A stretch of DNA of 64,000 nucleotides from contig NZ_FOQY01000033.1 in assembly GCF_900113865.1 (NCBI RefSeq), positions 38,995-102,994 on the forward strand, given 5' to 3'. Shown here one piece after another: positions 1 to 8,214 of this stretch (position 1 is the stretch's first letter; every line of letters starts with the position of its first letter). The notes beneath the pieces are model-generated. The model worked only from the letters and a program-made list of their open reading frames with translations, did no database searches and had not been told where the DNA came from. Source of the DNA: Streptosporangium canum. Lineage in GTDB: Bacteria; Actinomycetota; Actinomycetes; Streptosporangiales; Streptosporangiaceae. The translations under genes and the position numbers were made by a program.

Positions 1-621
1 GCCGACGCCCGGCGCAACCGTGAGGCCCTGATCGCCAAGGCCCGAGAGGTCTTCGACGCCGGCGACTTCTTCGACCTGCGCTTCGATGACTTCGCCCAGC
101 TGGCCGGGGTGGGCACCGGCACGCTGTATCGCCACTTCCCCACCCGGGAGGCACTGGCCGAGGCGGTCTACCACGGGGAAGTCGCCACGCTGTGCGACCG
201 CGCCCGCCGACTGCAGGCCACGCTGCCCGCGGCGGAGGCTTTGGCGACCTTCCTACGCGGCATGGTCGACCACATAGACGCCCACGAGGGCCTGGCCCGG
301 ACGTTGGCCACGCTCATGGCCGATCGCTCGGGTGTCCTCGCCGAGGGCGGCCGGGCGCTGGAGCAGGCTGTCACCGACCTGGTGGCCGCCGCCGTGCGGG
401 ACGGCGCCGTCCGCGACGACGTGGATGCCGGTGCCGTGATGATGGCGCTGCACGGCATCGGCGCGGCCCATGACCGCCCCGGTTGGCGGGCCGAGGCCGA
501 CGGTGTCATCACCCTCGTGCTGGACGGGCTGCGCAACTCGCACTCAGCCCAGGCAGCCATCCGTACGCCTTCCGGAAGGAGAGGTGCACGAGGTGCAAAC
601 AGCGGCACGGCATCGAGTTGA
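1..621 (+). pseudogene. TetR/AcrR-family regulator, cut at both ends
   Basis: The frame is open from base 1, so the true start lies left of the window. It encodes a TetR-type DNA-binding domain (about residues 1-45, with GTGTLYRHFPTREAL as the recognition helix) and a helical ligand-binding domain up to about residue 175. The last 30 or so residues (from RNSHSAQ on) are low-complexity and unlike a TetR tail. The stop codon TGA at 619-621 lies inside a Tn3-type terminal repeat. The C-terminus has therefore probably been replaced by an insertion. Such proteins repress a neighbouring gene; the target is not in view. Confidence 0.75.
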
Positions 622-655
622 GGAACCCAGAAACAGCCGTTGGAGAACGATTTTG
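613..655 (+). repeat. Tn3-type terminal inverted repeat, left-end relic
   Basis: GAGTTGAGGAACCCAGAAAC followed by AGCCGTT and GAGAACGAT resembles the end of the intact transposon at 5472. In both places a resolvase reading frame on the minus strand ends about 100 bases inside the repeat. This is a decayed left end of a related element whose right end was not found. Confidence 0.6.
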
Positions 656-714
656 AGCGAAGAGTGACGCCCAACGCCGGTGCGTGATCGCTTGGGGGGC
701 GATGATCCTGCGTT

Positions 715-1026
715 CTACGTGGGGGTTTCTGGCCCGTGGATGATGCGGTGGATGGTGGGGCGTCCGACGCTGTATTCGGTGGCCAGGTCGGCCAGGGACA
801 CCTCGCTCTCGCACTCGGCGACCATGGCGAGGGTTTGCAGGAACAGCCGCCCGAATGGGGCGTTCCAGTCGTAGACGGGCGCGCCCAAGCCGAACAGGAC
901 GCCGTGTCCTGACAGGCCGGTGAGGATCTTGTTGGCCTCGGCCATGTTGCGGGCGAACCGGTCGAACTTGGTCACGGTGAAGACGCTGCCGTCCCACATG
1001 GCGGCGAGGGCCTGGCCGGTGAACTA
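715..1026 (-). pseudogene. Serine recombinase (resolvase) relic
   Basis: The frame holds the middle of a small serine recombinase (TKFDRFARNMAEANKIL and FLQTLAMVAECESE), joined directly to the resolvase HTH (LADLATEYSVGRPTIHRII). The catalytic N-terminal stretch is missing: a TAG codon at about 1027 ends the frame upstream. The segment between the E-helix and the HTH is shortened. It lies just inside the Tn3-like end at 613, where the intact transposon carries its resolvase. It is not expected to be active. Confidence 0.75.
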
Positions 1027-1242
1027 GTTATAACGACCCCGGGGCGCTCTCCGCACGCTCGGTTCTTCTTGGGTGCGGGCTGCGTTCGGTCAACTCGGCC
1101 TACGTGAAAGAAGAGATCATCGTCCTCTGACCTGCTGGAAGGGTCCTCCAACCCTAGATAACGATCGGACCGCTTCGGCTGCGGCGATGAGCTCGTGTGT
1201 GCCGCGTACGGCACCGATATGCGGACATCGTGGTCCGCCGGT

Positions 1243-2289
1243 CTACAGGCCGACTCCGCGCATCGGGTTGTCGTTCCACTTGTCGGCCTGACGGATGTAG
1301 CCGGCCACCACCGGGGAGCCGTCGGCCCAGCGGCCGTGCGTGGTGATGGCCGACATGGGCGCGCCGGCCTTGGCGGCGGAGGTGGCGCCGCCGGCGCGCA
1401 GCCCGTGCGCGGTGTAGGTCTCCGGCCTGTCCAGGCCGGCCAGCGCGGCGGCGTTTTTGACGATGAGGTTGATGGTCTGGCCGCTGAGGCGTTGGCGGCT
1501 TCCGCGGCCCGCGCTCTTGGTGGCGCCGCCGATGCCGCCGTGGCGATCGACCGGGCGCAGTAGGGCGCCGGAGGTGACGCCGCGCTCGGCGAGTACGGCC
1601 AGCCACGCTTTGAGGACACGCACCGGGCAGGTCTCGGGATGGGATCCGTGGGGGAGTGCGACGGTTTCCCCGTGGGCGTCCTGGTCGGTTTTGCTGGTGG
1701 GGATGTAGACCTCGAGGCCGTCGACGGTGAAGGTGAGATCGCCGATGTCGCAGGCGACGAGTTCGGAACGGCGTCCCATCAGGGCAAAACCGAGCACCAG
1801 CACCGCGCGATCACGCAGGCCCGTCGTGCTGGTGGAGGGGAGTGAGGAGATCATGGCGCGGAGGCGGTCGATCGTGATGGGCGGCGACTTGCGGGTGCGC
1901 CGTCCCTGGTGGGCGCGCTCGCGCCGGTAGACGCGCAGGGCCAGTCGCGCCTGCTTGGTGGCGGGCTTGCCGAGCTGGGCGTGATCGTGGGCGGCCAGGA
2001 TGCAGGCCAGCGCCCGGTCGATGGAGGCCGGGGCGTAGGCGCGGGCGGCCAGATGGGCGACGTAGTTCGCCAGGGTCTCGGCGGTGGCGGGCAGCAGAGC
2101 GTGCCCGCTCTCGTCGCACCATGCGCCGTACGTCGTCCAGTCGCGGGCGTAGGCCAGGCTGGTGTTGGCGGCCAGGCCGCGCTCCACCAGCAGGGCGGCC
2201 TCCTCGGTCAACCCTCGATCCAGGCCCCTGGTCTCCGGTAGACCTGACTGGCGGCGGACAGCCACCTCACCGTTTTTGATCATGCCCAC
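1243..2289 (-). CDS. Tyrosine recombinase / integrase
   Basis: This 348-residue protein has an N-terminal SAM-like core-binding domain (about 25-130) and a C-terminal catalytic domain. Visible catalytic positions are the first Arg in FALMGRRSEL, the Lys region SKTDQD, the His-x-x-Arg box AHGLRAGG, the late His in THGRWAD, and the nucleophile Tyr in VAGYIRQAD. Length and motifs are complete, so it may be active. A 30-bp palindrome lies 25 bases upstream of the start (2314-2343) and has the form of a recombinase core site. No phage structural genes are near. The family strand-exchanges DNA at short core sites; which element it mobilises is not evident. Confidence 0.85.
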   Translation of the reverse strand: MGMIKNGEVAVRRQSGLPETRGLDRGLTEEAALLVERGLAANTSLAYARDWTTYGAWCDESGHALLPATAETLANYVAHLAARAYAPASIDRALACILAAHDHAQLGKPATKQARLALRVYRRERAHQGRRTRKSPPITIDRLRAMISSLPSTSTTGLRDRAVLVLGFALMGRRSELVACDIGDLTFTVDGLEVYIPTSKTDQDAHGETVALPHGSHPETCPVRVLKAWLAVLAERGVTSGALLRPVDRHGGIGGATKSAGRGSRQRLSGQTINLIVKNAAALAGLDRPETYTAHGLRAGGATSAAKAGAPMSAITTHGRWADGSPVVAGYIRQADKWNDNPMRGVGL

Positions 2290-2313
2290 CCAGTTTTCGT
2301 GCTCGCCGACCTT

Positions 2314-2343
2314 GATTAGCGATAAGGCAGATTATCGCTAATC
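2314..2343. repeat. Perfect 12-bp inverted repeat with 6-bp centre (candidate recombinase core site)
   Basis: The arm GATTAGCGATAA, centre GGCAGA and arm TTATCGCTAATC form a perfect palindrome upstream of the integrase start. Tyrosine recombinases exchange strands across 6-8 bp between two such arms (dif has 6, loxP has 8). A regulatory operator is an alternative. A similar palindrome occurs at 35855. Confidence 0.55.
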
Positions 2344-2729
2344 AGCCGTCGCCGCCTCGGGATCCGCTCGGTTCACCGGAAGGCCGGCTCTCTTCCCGGG
2401 AGGGACCAGGCGCCCGGGGTGGCGTCCGGAGGGAGCGCCTCAACGGGCGCATGGGAGGGGTGACACGGGACGAACGTGGCGCGCCACGGGTGCGCCGACG
2501 ATCACCGAGGACCCGAAAAGGGCCTCTGAGCTGGGCACTGACACCTCGTGCAGATTCCTACTGACAGCTCGCTGCAGATTCGCATACACACCCAGCGCCG
2601 ACCTTGCCCGCACGGATCTCAACTTGCGGGAATTTACATTCCCGGTAGTTACTAACAACTGATCGAGACGCAATAGATCTAAATTATTGATTTTGATTTT
2701 CTGGAAAATCAGGATGCTACTCTGATCTG
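2344..2729. other. Intergenic region with two 20-bp direct repeats and an AT-rich leader
   Basis: I see no gene here. Two near-identical units, CTGACACCTCGTGCAGATTC (2538-2557) and CTGACAGCTCGCTGCAGATTC split by one extra base (2561-2581), lie in tandem. The last 60 bases are AT-rich, with TACTCT placed like a -10 box just ahead of the GTG at 2730. Confidence 0.5.
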
Positions 2730-3923
2730 GTGGCAGAAGAGACAGGCGTGGTGACGCCGTGTAAGCACTGTGGAGCGCCGATCGAGCAGCGGCAGGGGAG
2801 AGGGCGTCCGCGGGCGTACTGCCTGCAGGGGGACTGCCAGGCGGCGGCAAAGCGGGAGCGGGAGTTGAGACGGGCGACGCCGGGGCTGGAGGGGGTGCTG
2901 GCACGGGCGGAGGAGTTCTACGAGCGCATGGAGAAAGGGATGGCGGCAACGATCGCCCCGCTGGCGCAGGTGCTGGCTGAAGAGCTGAGCCCCGCCGGGG
3001 TGGAGGCAAAGCTGAGCGCGGTGCAGGCCGAGGCGCACACCCGGGTGGCGATCGCGCGCACCGAGCGGGAACAGGCCTTCGAACAGGTACGGCTGGCCCG
3101 CGAGGCCACCGGTCACGCGCGGCGGGAGCGTGACGCGATGGCACGGCAGGTGGAGGAGGCCAACGCCGAACGGGACATCGCGCTGGCCGATGCCGAGACC
3201 GCCAGGGAGCAGGCGCTGGCCGCCCTGCATGAGGCAGCCGCCACCGAGCGCCTGGCCAAGCATGCCGAGCAGGAGGCCAGGCGGAGGGCCGAGCGGGCCG
3301 AGATGGCCAGGGACGCGGCGGTGCGGGAGATGACCGAGCGGGTGGAGGCCGCCGAGCTCGAGGCGCAACAGGCCAGGGCGCAGGCCGTACAGGATCAAGG
3401 GCGGGCCGAGCAGGCGCGCGCGGAGCGGGACCGGGCGCAGAGCGTCGCCGGGACCGCCGAGGAGGCAAGGGCCGAGGCCGAACGGGCCGCCGTCGCCTCC
3501 GCCGCCCGGGCCCAGGCGATCGAAGCCGAGCGGGATCGGGCGATGGCGCGCGCCGATGCTGAGGCCCGAGCGCGTGGCGAGGCGGTGGCCGAGACGGCAG
3601 AGGCCCGTGCACAGGCGGCCCGCGCGGAGAAACAGGCGGCCGAGGCCGAGAAGCGTACGGCGCGGCAACTGGCCGAGGCCGAGAAGCGCGCGACCAAGGA
3701 GATCTCCGAGGCCCGGGAACACGCCGCGGCGAAGGTGAGCGAGGCTCAGGCCGAGCGGGACGAGGCGCGAATGCAGCTGGCCATGGAGCAGATGAGACTG
3801 TCGGACCTGCGCGAGCAGGCGGAAGTGTTGCGTGCCGAGGCCGCCCAGTTGCGGGAGCGCGCGGTGGCGGCGGAACTGCGGGCCACCGCGGACCGATCCG
3901 GACCGGCCACCCCCGAGCCCTGA
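2730..3923 (+). CDS. Zinc-finger / long coiled-coil protein
   Basis: This 397-residue protein starts with a possible Zn-binding knuckle (CKHCGAPIEQ then YCLQGDC, residues 11-37). The rest is almost entirely a charged Ala/Glu/Arg helix of heptads (about 40-385). The composition resembles KfrA-like or transposon-borne coiled-coil proteins, but the family is not certain. The GTG start is chosen because it precedes the CxxC knuckle; no good Shine-Dalgarno is seen, so the mRNA may be leaderless. A related finger plus coiled-coil pair occurs at 27774-28545, also beside Tn3 sequence, which suggests cargo of the same class of element. Function unknown. Confidence 0.7.
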   Translation: MAEETGVVTPCKHCGAPIEQRQGRGRPRAYCLQGDCQAAAKRERELRRATPGLEGVLARAEEFYERMEKGMAATIAPLAQVLAEELSPAGVEAKLSAVQAEAHTRVAIARTEREQAFEQVRLAREATGHARRERDAMARQVEEANAERDIALADAETAREQALAALHEAAATERLAKHAEQEARRRAERAEMARDAAVREMTERVEAAELEAQQARAQAVQDQGRAEQARAERDRAQSVAGTAEEARAEAERAAVASAARAQAIEAERDRAMARADAEARARGEAVAETAEARAQAARAEKQAAEAEKRTARQLAEAEKRATKEISEAREHAAAKVSEAQAERDEARMQLAMEQMRLSDLREQAEVLRAEAAQLRERAVAAELRATADRSGPATPEP

Positions 3924-3934
3924 GCCGCCATGTG

Positions 3935-4392
3935 ACAGATAACCCCTGAGTTCGTTGACCGGTTGAGCGTGGGGTCGGGGCCTTCCGGCCACTGTGCGGC
4001 GATCTCAGGGTCGGTGGCCGCGGCAGCGGCGATCAGCGGCACGATCGGGGCGACCCGGCCCAGGATCTCGCGGGTGCCGTGGACGTGCGCGCGCAGTTGC
4101 CCGGCCGCGGTGGGCTCGGCGCACGCGGCGCGAAACCACTCAGATCCATGGTGGCGACCGGCTCGGTGTTCCCGGCGATGGATGCGTCGACGACGTCCTT
4201 GAACAGCGTGCGCTTGTTGCGGAAGACGAAGTAGACCGTCTGGACGGCCACGCCCGCCCGGTCCGCGACCTCCTGCAGGTTCGTCGCCCCGTAACCCTGC
4301 GCGAGGAACAGTTCGCGAGCCGCCTCGACGACCTTTTCGCGGGTGCGGCGTGAGCGCTCGGCTTGCTTGTCCGGCCGCTTGACTTTGTCCAT
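3935..4392 (-). pseudogene. TetR-family regulator, frameshifted and 3'-truncated
   Basis: From ATG 4392 the frame encodes a TetR HTH (residues about 10-60, VADRAGVAVQTVYFVFRNKR). Near 4135 the sensible sequence jumps frame: the tail WFRAACAEPTAAGQLRAHVH then AATDPEIAAQW lies in another reading frame. A one-base deletion (or a sequencing error) at about 4130-4138 explains this. The C-terminal half is then lost at about 3945, where the coiled-coil gene ends. It is divergent from the methyltransferase at 4454 and shares an operator-like palindrome with it. The ancestor most likely repressed that gene. Confidence 0.75.
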
Positions 4393-4403
4393 ATTGCGAG
4401 TAT

Positions 4404-4436
4404 AACTCTAGAGTGCATCGCTAGAGTTCAACTCTA
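4404..4436. promoter_or_regulatory. Operator-like repeats between tetR and methyltransferase
   Basis: The sequence contains the perfect palindrome ACTCTAGAGT (4405-4414), the arms AACTCTA (4404) and TAGAGTT (4422), and a further AACTCTA (4430). Its position between divergent starts is typical of a TetR operator. Binding is inferred. Confidence 0.6.
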
Positions 4437-4453
4437 AATTCTTGGAGGAGACG

Positions 4454-5122
4454 ATGGATCAGCCCATCACCACCCAGAAGCCGGACCCGGACCTGACCTC
4501 ACCGCAGCGAGACCCGGAGGAGGAGTCCGTCCACCGCGCATTGGAGGGCTATTACCACGCCGGCAAGCCGCCGTGGGACACCGGCGTGACGCCGCCCGAG
4601 CTGGTCGCCCTGGTTGAGGGGCACGGTGCGCTGCCGCCCGGCCGCGCCCTCGAACTCGGCTGCGGCACGGGGACCAACGCCATCTACCTTGCACGGCACG
4701 GCTGGGAGGTGGCGGCCGTCGACCTGATCGACCGCGCCGTCGACCAGGCCAGGGAGAAGGCCGCGGAGGCGGGAGTGGCGGTACGGCTGCTGCACGGAGA
4801 CGCCACCCGCCTCGACGAGCTGGACGCGCCCGGTCCCTTCGACCTGTTCTTCGACCTGAGTTGCTACTGCGGGATCCCGCTGCACCGCCGCGACGCCTAC
4901 GCCGCCGGGCTCACCCGCCGCGCCGCTCCCGGAGCACGGTTGCTGATGTTCGGGTACGGCCCCGAGCCGCTCGGCAATCCGATCCCCGAGGTCACGTCAT
5001 GGGCGGCAGGCGTCACAGCCGACGAAGTCCTCGCCAGGTTCGACGGCTGGGAACTACTCGACGTCACACCCGGCACCAACTCGGTGCCGACCTTCTGGTT
5101 CACGCTGCGCCGCGACGCCTAG
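4454..5122 (+). CDS. Class I SAM-dependent methyltransferase
   Basis: This is a Rossmann methyltransferase of about 222 residues. Motif I is LELGCGTGTNAIYLA; the acidic end of strand 2 is AAVDLID; the post-motif is LLHGDATRL. ATG 4454 is preferred over the in-frame TTG 4442 because GGAGG lies six bases before it. The sequence resembles the thiopurine/tellurite-resistance type of methyltransferase, which often methylates small thiols, metalloids or drugs. The substrate is not deducible. It is expressed divergently from the broken tetR gene and was probably under its control; loss of the repressor could make it constitutive. Confidence 0.8.
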   Translation: MDQPITTQKPDPDLTSPQRDPEEESVHRALEGYYHAGKPPWDTGVTPPELVALVEGHGALPPGRALELGCGTGTNAIYLARHGWEVAAVDLIDRAVDQAREKAAEAGVAVRLLHGDATRLDELDAPGPFDLFFDLSCYCGIPLHRRDAYAAGLTRRAAPGARLLMFGYGPEPLGNPIPEVTSWAAGVTADEVLARFDGWELLDVTPGTNSVPTFWFTLRRDA

Positions 5123-5426
5123 CAATCTCCGGTCGCTGGTTTCTGTAGCTTTGCGGCAAGTTTCACGCCGCCCGAGCAAGTCGAGCTTGGGCGGCGCCGT
5201 GGTCGAAGTGCCGGGTGATGGCCCTGAGCGCCGCTCGTAGTCCAGGTGGCGTTTGAGGGCCGATCGGTCGCGGTGAGTACCGCCGACTCGCCAGCCGGTC
5301 CGCGTGCGGCGGTTGCGACCGGGGCCCCGGCGGCTGAACGGCGAATCCGTGCTGTTCAACCGGCTCGAACACCCTCGCCAAACACCAAACGGTGCCCTCG
5401 GGCGCCGCTAGAACGTGGAGATCATC
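5123..5426. other. Intergenic region, no recognisable gene
   Basis: Several short frames cross this 300-base stretch but none shows a known motif. GTGGAG at 5416-5420 is the ribosome binding site of the interrupted trmO start at 5427. Confidence 0.5.
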
Positions 5427-5471
5427 ATGACAACCGACACCGTGGCCCTGCGGCCGGTCGGCCGGGTGGTG
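5427..5471 (+). pseudogene. trmO: trmO (TsaA-family) 5' part, interrupted by transposon
   Basis: ATG 5427, with GGAG six bases upstream, encodes MTTDTVALRPVGRVV and then runs into the transposon end at 5472. The downstream part resumes in frame at 15704 if the transposon plus one 5-bp duplication is removed. The rejoined protein would be 156 residues. TrmO uses SAM to methylate N6-threonylcarbamoyladenosine at position 37 of tRNA. The start is typical for the family, in which PIG-V or PVG-V lies near residue 10. The gene is inactivated here. Confidence 0.85.
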
Positions 5472-5516
5472 CGGGGTTGAGGAACCGGCGGACAGCCGTT
5501 ATCGATGAGAACGATC
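5472..5516 (+). repeat. Left terminal inverted repeat of the Tn3 transposon
   Basis: It begins CGGGGTTGAGGAACCGGCGG and continues ACAGCCGTTATCGATGAGAA. It directly follows the target duplicate TGGTG. Confidence 0.9.
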
Positions 5517-5568
5517 TTGATAGGGCAGCCGAAGGGCAGCAGCGAGATGCGGGTGGGATAGCTGCTGG

Positions 5569-6163
5569 TCAGCGTCCCACCAGTGCCGCGTAGGCGGTGG
5601 AACGGCCGACTTTGAGGGTGCGGGCAGCCTCGGTGACCGAGACACCGTCGTCGACCAGGCGGCGCAGTGTGGCCAGCTCGGCTGGGCCGATGACGCGGGG
5701 GCGGCCGGTCTTCTTACCGGGCAGCATGGCACCGGTGGCTTCGCGGCGCTTGGCGGCTGCGATTCCCTCGGCCTGGCGCTCGGCGCGCAGCTCCAGCTCA
5801 TATTCGGCGGCCGCGGCCAGGACCGCGAACATGAACCGGCCCTCCTTGGTGCCCAGATCGAAGTTCTCCGTCAGCGACACCACGGCAATGCCGCGGTCGC
5901 GCAGCTCGTTGACGGTAGTCAGCACGTGCCCCGCTGAGCGGCCCCACCGGTCGGACTTCCAGAACTTCAGCGTGTCGCCCGCCTTGGGCAGCGTCAGGAG
6001 CGCCTCCCACGCCGGTCGCGCGACACCGCGTTTGCCCGACTCCTTTTCCGTGACCAGCTTGTCGTAGCCGCTGGCCGCCAGGGTGTCGAGCTGGAGCTGC
6101 GGGTTCTGGTCACGCGTCGAGACTCGTGCGTACGCCCAGGCCCGGCGCTCGGGTCCGTGCCAT
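5569..6163 (-). pseudogene. tnpR: Tn3 resolvase (tnpR) with a one-base frameshift
   Basis: This is a serine recombinase of about 197 residues. ATG 6163 gives MARTRAPGLG, then the frame is lost. One base back in register the protein continues YARVSTRDQNPQLQLD (catalytic Ser in the motif), then a catalytic core including WKSDRWGRSAG and EYELELRAERQAEGI, and a C-terminal HTH (VSVTEAARTLKVGRSTAYAAL) ending at 5569. An extra G at about 6134-6137 explains the shift. It could be real inactivation or a sequencing error. Tn3 resolvases resolve cointegrates at res. Loss of this activity fits the unresolved structure next to it, as does the nested insertion 25 bases upstream of its start. Confidence 0.8.
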
Positions 6164-6177
6164 AGGACGCAAAGTAG
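6146..6177 (-). repeat. Conserved motif spanning the resolvase start
   Basis: On the minus strand the sequence reads CTACTTTGCGTCCTATGGCA then CGGACCCGAGCG. Near-copies lie at 10572, 32843 and 51361, outside any resolvase gene. Confidence 0.6.
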
Positions 6178-6188
6178 CTGTGTGTAAT

Positions 6189-6428
6189 GGCCCTGTTCTC
6201 GTATAGCTACGGCGAACGGACATGTAGCGCTGAGTAACTACACGGGGCTGCGGTCGCGCTGCGGGAGGGCGGCGAAGTCGGCGTGTGCCGTCTGCCGCAC
6301 CCGCGCCCTTCCACCTCGCCCGCGATCACTCGTTCGGCTCAACGAGGCGCCCCGCCAGGGGAAACGAAGAGGAGAGCAATTACACAGGGCTCCATGTCCG
6401 TTCGCCGTAGCTATACGAGAATAGGGCC
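6189..6428 (+). mobile_element. 240-bp miniature inverted-repeat element, copy 1
   Basis: Both ends carry a repeat of about 36 bp beginning GGCCCTGTTCTCGTATAGCT (the right end on the complement begins GGCCCTATTCTCGTATAGCT). It differs from copy 2 at 8513-8752 at two positions by eye. It encodes no transposase. Left flank is GTAAT and right flank TTCCA. The end structure and 5-bp flanks suggest a Tn3-derived miniature element (TIME-like), mobilised in trans. Confidence 0.85.
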
Positions 6429-6429
6429 T

Positions 6430-6479
6430 TCCATGATTGATCTCACCGCCAATGGCTGTCCCCGCGTTCCTCGCCCCCG
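6430..6479 (-). repeat. Diverged Tn3-type end, outer edge at 6479
   Basis: On the complement it reads CGGGGGCGAGGAACGCGGGG then ACAGCCATTGGCGGTGAGAT, and it aligns with the main transposon ends over about 48 bases including CCATGAT. It faces away from the TetR/acyltransferase segment and pairs with the end at 8342. Confidence 0.65.
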
Positions 6480-6519
6480 ATGATCGCAGCCTTCTGTCCG
6501 CACATGCTAAAATTTGGCC

Positions 6520-7131
6520 ATGCGGTCAGAAATTCTGCCAACCGGCCAACGATCGTTCATCGAGGAGGCCAGACGGGCGCAGATCATCGCCGCCGCCATC
6601 GAGGTGATCGCGGCGGGCGGCTTCGCCAAGGCCTCGCTCGCCGCCATCGCCAAGCACGCGGGCATCAGCAAGGGGGTGATCTCCTACCACTTCGCCGGCA
6701 AGGACGAGCTGATGGAGGAGGTCGTCAACCAGATCTACGACACCATCGCCGAGCGGGTGCTGACGAGCATGAAGGGCCAGGAGACGGCCACCGAGCTGCT
6801 GCGCACCCAGGTGCTGTCGGTCGCTGGGCACATGCGCGGGCACCGCACCCAGCTCCAGGCACTGGGGGAGATCTTCCACAACCTGCGCGACGCCGCGGGC
6901 AAACCCCGCTACGGCGTCCAGTCCAGCGAGGAGCTCTACACGTCGCTGGAACGACTCTACGAGCTCGGGCAGCGCACGGGCGAGTTCCGCTCGTTCGACA
7001 TCCGGGTCATGGCGGTCACCCACTCGGCGGCGATCGACGCCATGTTCGAGTACTGGGTGGTCCACCCCGAGCACGACCTCGACGCGCACGCGATCGAGCT
7101 GGCCGATCTCCTGGAAAGCGCCGTCAAGTGA
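6520..7131 (+). CDS. TetR/AcrR-family transcriptional regulator
   Basis: This regulator has about 203 residues. The HTH lies at about 18-62 (AIAKHAGISKGVISYHFAGK), followed by an all-helical sensor domain. ATG 6520 is preferred over TTG 6514. TAAAAT lies 8 bases upstream with no clear Shine-Dalgarno, so the transcript may be leaderless. The gene overlaps the acyltransferase by four bases (GTGA at 7128-7131), indicating translational coupling; the two probably form a self-regulated efflux or modification unit. Both sit between the two 240-bp miniature elements and appear to be captured host DNA rather than transposon core. Confidence 0.85.
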   Translation: MRSEILPTGQRSFIEEARRAQIIAAAIEVIAAGGFAKASLAAIAKHAGISKGVISYHFAGKDELMEEVVNQIYDTIAERVLTSMKGQETATELLRTQVLSVAGHMRGHRTQLQALGEIFHNLRDAAGKPRYGVQSSEELYTSLERLYELGQRTGEFRSFDIRVMAVTHSAAIDAMFEYWVVHPEHDLDAHAIELADLLESAVK

Positions 7132-8213
7132 GAACCGTCCCCCTGCCGCAGACCGTGCCGACGACGAGGCTGCAGGCCGTCGACAACCTGCGGGTGGTGC
7201 TGACCGCCCTGGTCGTGCTGCACCACGTCGCGCTGACCTACGGCAACATCCCGATGTGGTTCTACACCGAGCCGGCGCAGGACCCCACCGGCGTCGCCCT
7301 CGACGTGCTGGTCATGTTCAACCAGGCGTTCTTCATGGGGTTCTTCTTCCTGATCTCCGGTTTCTTCACCCCGCGCTCCTTTGACCGCAAGGGCGGCGGT
7401 GCGTTCCTGCACGACCGGCTGCTGCGGCTCGGGGTGCCGTTGCTGGCCTTCCTGCTGGTGCTGCGCCCGCTGGTCAACACCGGCTACTACGACGGGTCGA
7501 TGCCGTACTGGAAGTTCTACCTGGGCAGCTGGGACCCGGGGCCGATGTGGTTCGTCGAGGTGCTGCTGGTCTTCGCCGCGGCGTACACGCTCTGGCGTTC
7601 GACGGGGCGGCGCGTCGAGGAGCGGCCGACGACGCTGCGCCCGCGCACGGTCGTGCTGTTCACCGGGGGGCTGGCCGCGGCGACGTTCGCGTGGCGGCTG
7701 CTGGTGCCCAACGACACCTACTGGCCGGTCGTGGGGCTGCCGACGCCGAACTTCCTGCCGCAGTACGCGGCGCTGTTCGTGGCCGGGCTCTTCGCCTACC
7801 GCCGCGGGTGGTTCGCCTCGCTGCCGGCCGGGGCCGCGAAGGCAGGGCTGCTGACGGCCGGAGCCGTGTCCGCGACGATCCTGCCCGCGTCGATACTGGT
7901 CGAAGGGGCGGCCAAGGGGGCGCTGACCGCGCTGTGGGAGTCGGCGTTCGCCGTGTCGATGGCCATCGGGCTGAGCGTGCTGTTCCGGGAGCGGTTCGGC
8001 CGCCAGGGACCGTTCGGCCGGTTCCTCGCCGACCAGGCCTTCGCCGTCTACCTCATCCATCCGGTCGTGCTGGTGGCCGTGGGCTACGGGCTGTCCTGGC
8101 TGCACACGGCGGCGGTCGTGAAGTTCGCGGTGGCCACGGTGCTCTGCCTGCCGCTGTGCTGGGCGGCGGCGTACGCGCTGCGGGCGATCCCCGGGGTCAA
8201 GCGGGTGCTGTGA
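7128..8213 (+). CDS. Acyltransferase 3 (OafA-like) membrane protein
   Basis: This 361-residue polytopic membrane protein begins at GTG 7128 within the tetR stop codon. The family signature is near the N-terminus (AVDNLRVVLTALVVLHHVAL, with the conserved Arg and the His pair). It is followed by FFLISGFFTPRSF and a DRLLRLGVPLL segment, then about ten hydrophobic helices ending AYALRAIPGVKRVL. Members transfer acyl groups to surface sugars or small molecules at the membrane; the acceptor is unknown. It is coupled to the upstream TetR gene. Confidence 0.85.
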   Translation: MRTVPLPQTVPTTRLQAVDNLRVVLTALVVLHHVALTYGNIPMWFYTEPAQDPTGVALDVLVMFNQAFFMGFFFLISGFFTPRSFDRKGGGAFLHDRLLRLGVPLLAFLLVLRPLVNTGYYDGSMPYWKFYLGSWDPGPMWFVEVLLVFAAAYTLWRSTGRRVEERPTTLRPRTVVLFTGGLAAATFAWRLLVPNDTYWPVVGLPTPNFLPQYAALFVAGLFAYRRGWFASLPAGAAKAGLLTAGAVSATILPASILVEGAAKGALTALWESAFAVSMAIGLSVLFRERFGRQGPFGRFLADQAFAVYLIHPVVLVAVGYGLSWLHTAAVVKFAVATVLCLPLCWAAAYALRAIPGVKRVL

Positions 8214-8214
8214 C

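Noticed and set aside
2440..3612. Long minus-strand frame opposite the coiled-coil gene
   Set aside because: Pro/Arg-rich shadow of a GC-rich gene on the other strand; no motif.
6480..8213. 577-codon frame spanning TetR and acyltransferase
   Set aside because: The first 216 codons are a shadow of the TetR gene in another frame; only the part from GTG 7128 shows family motifs.
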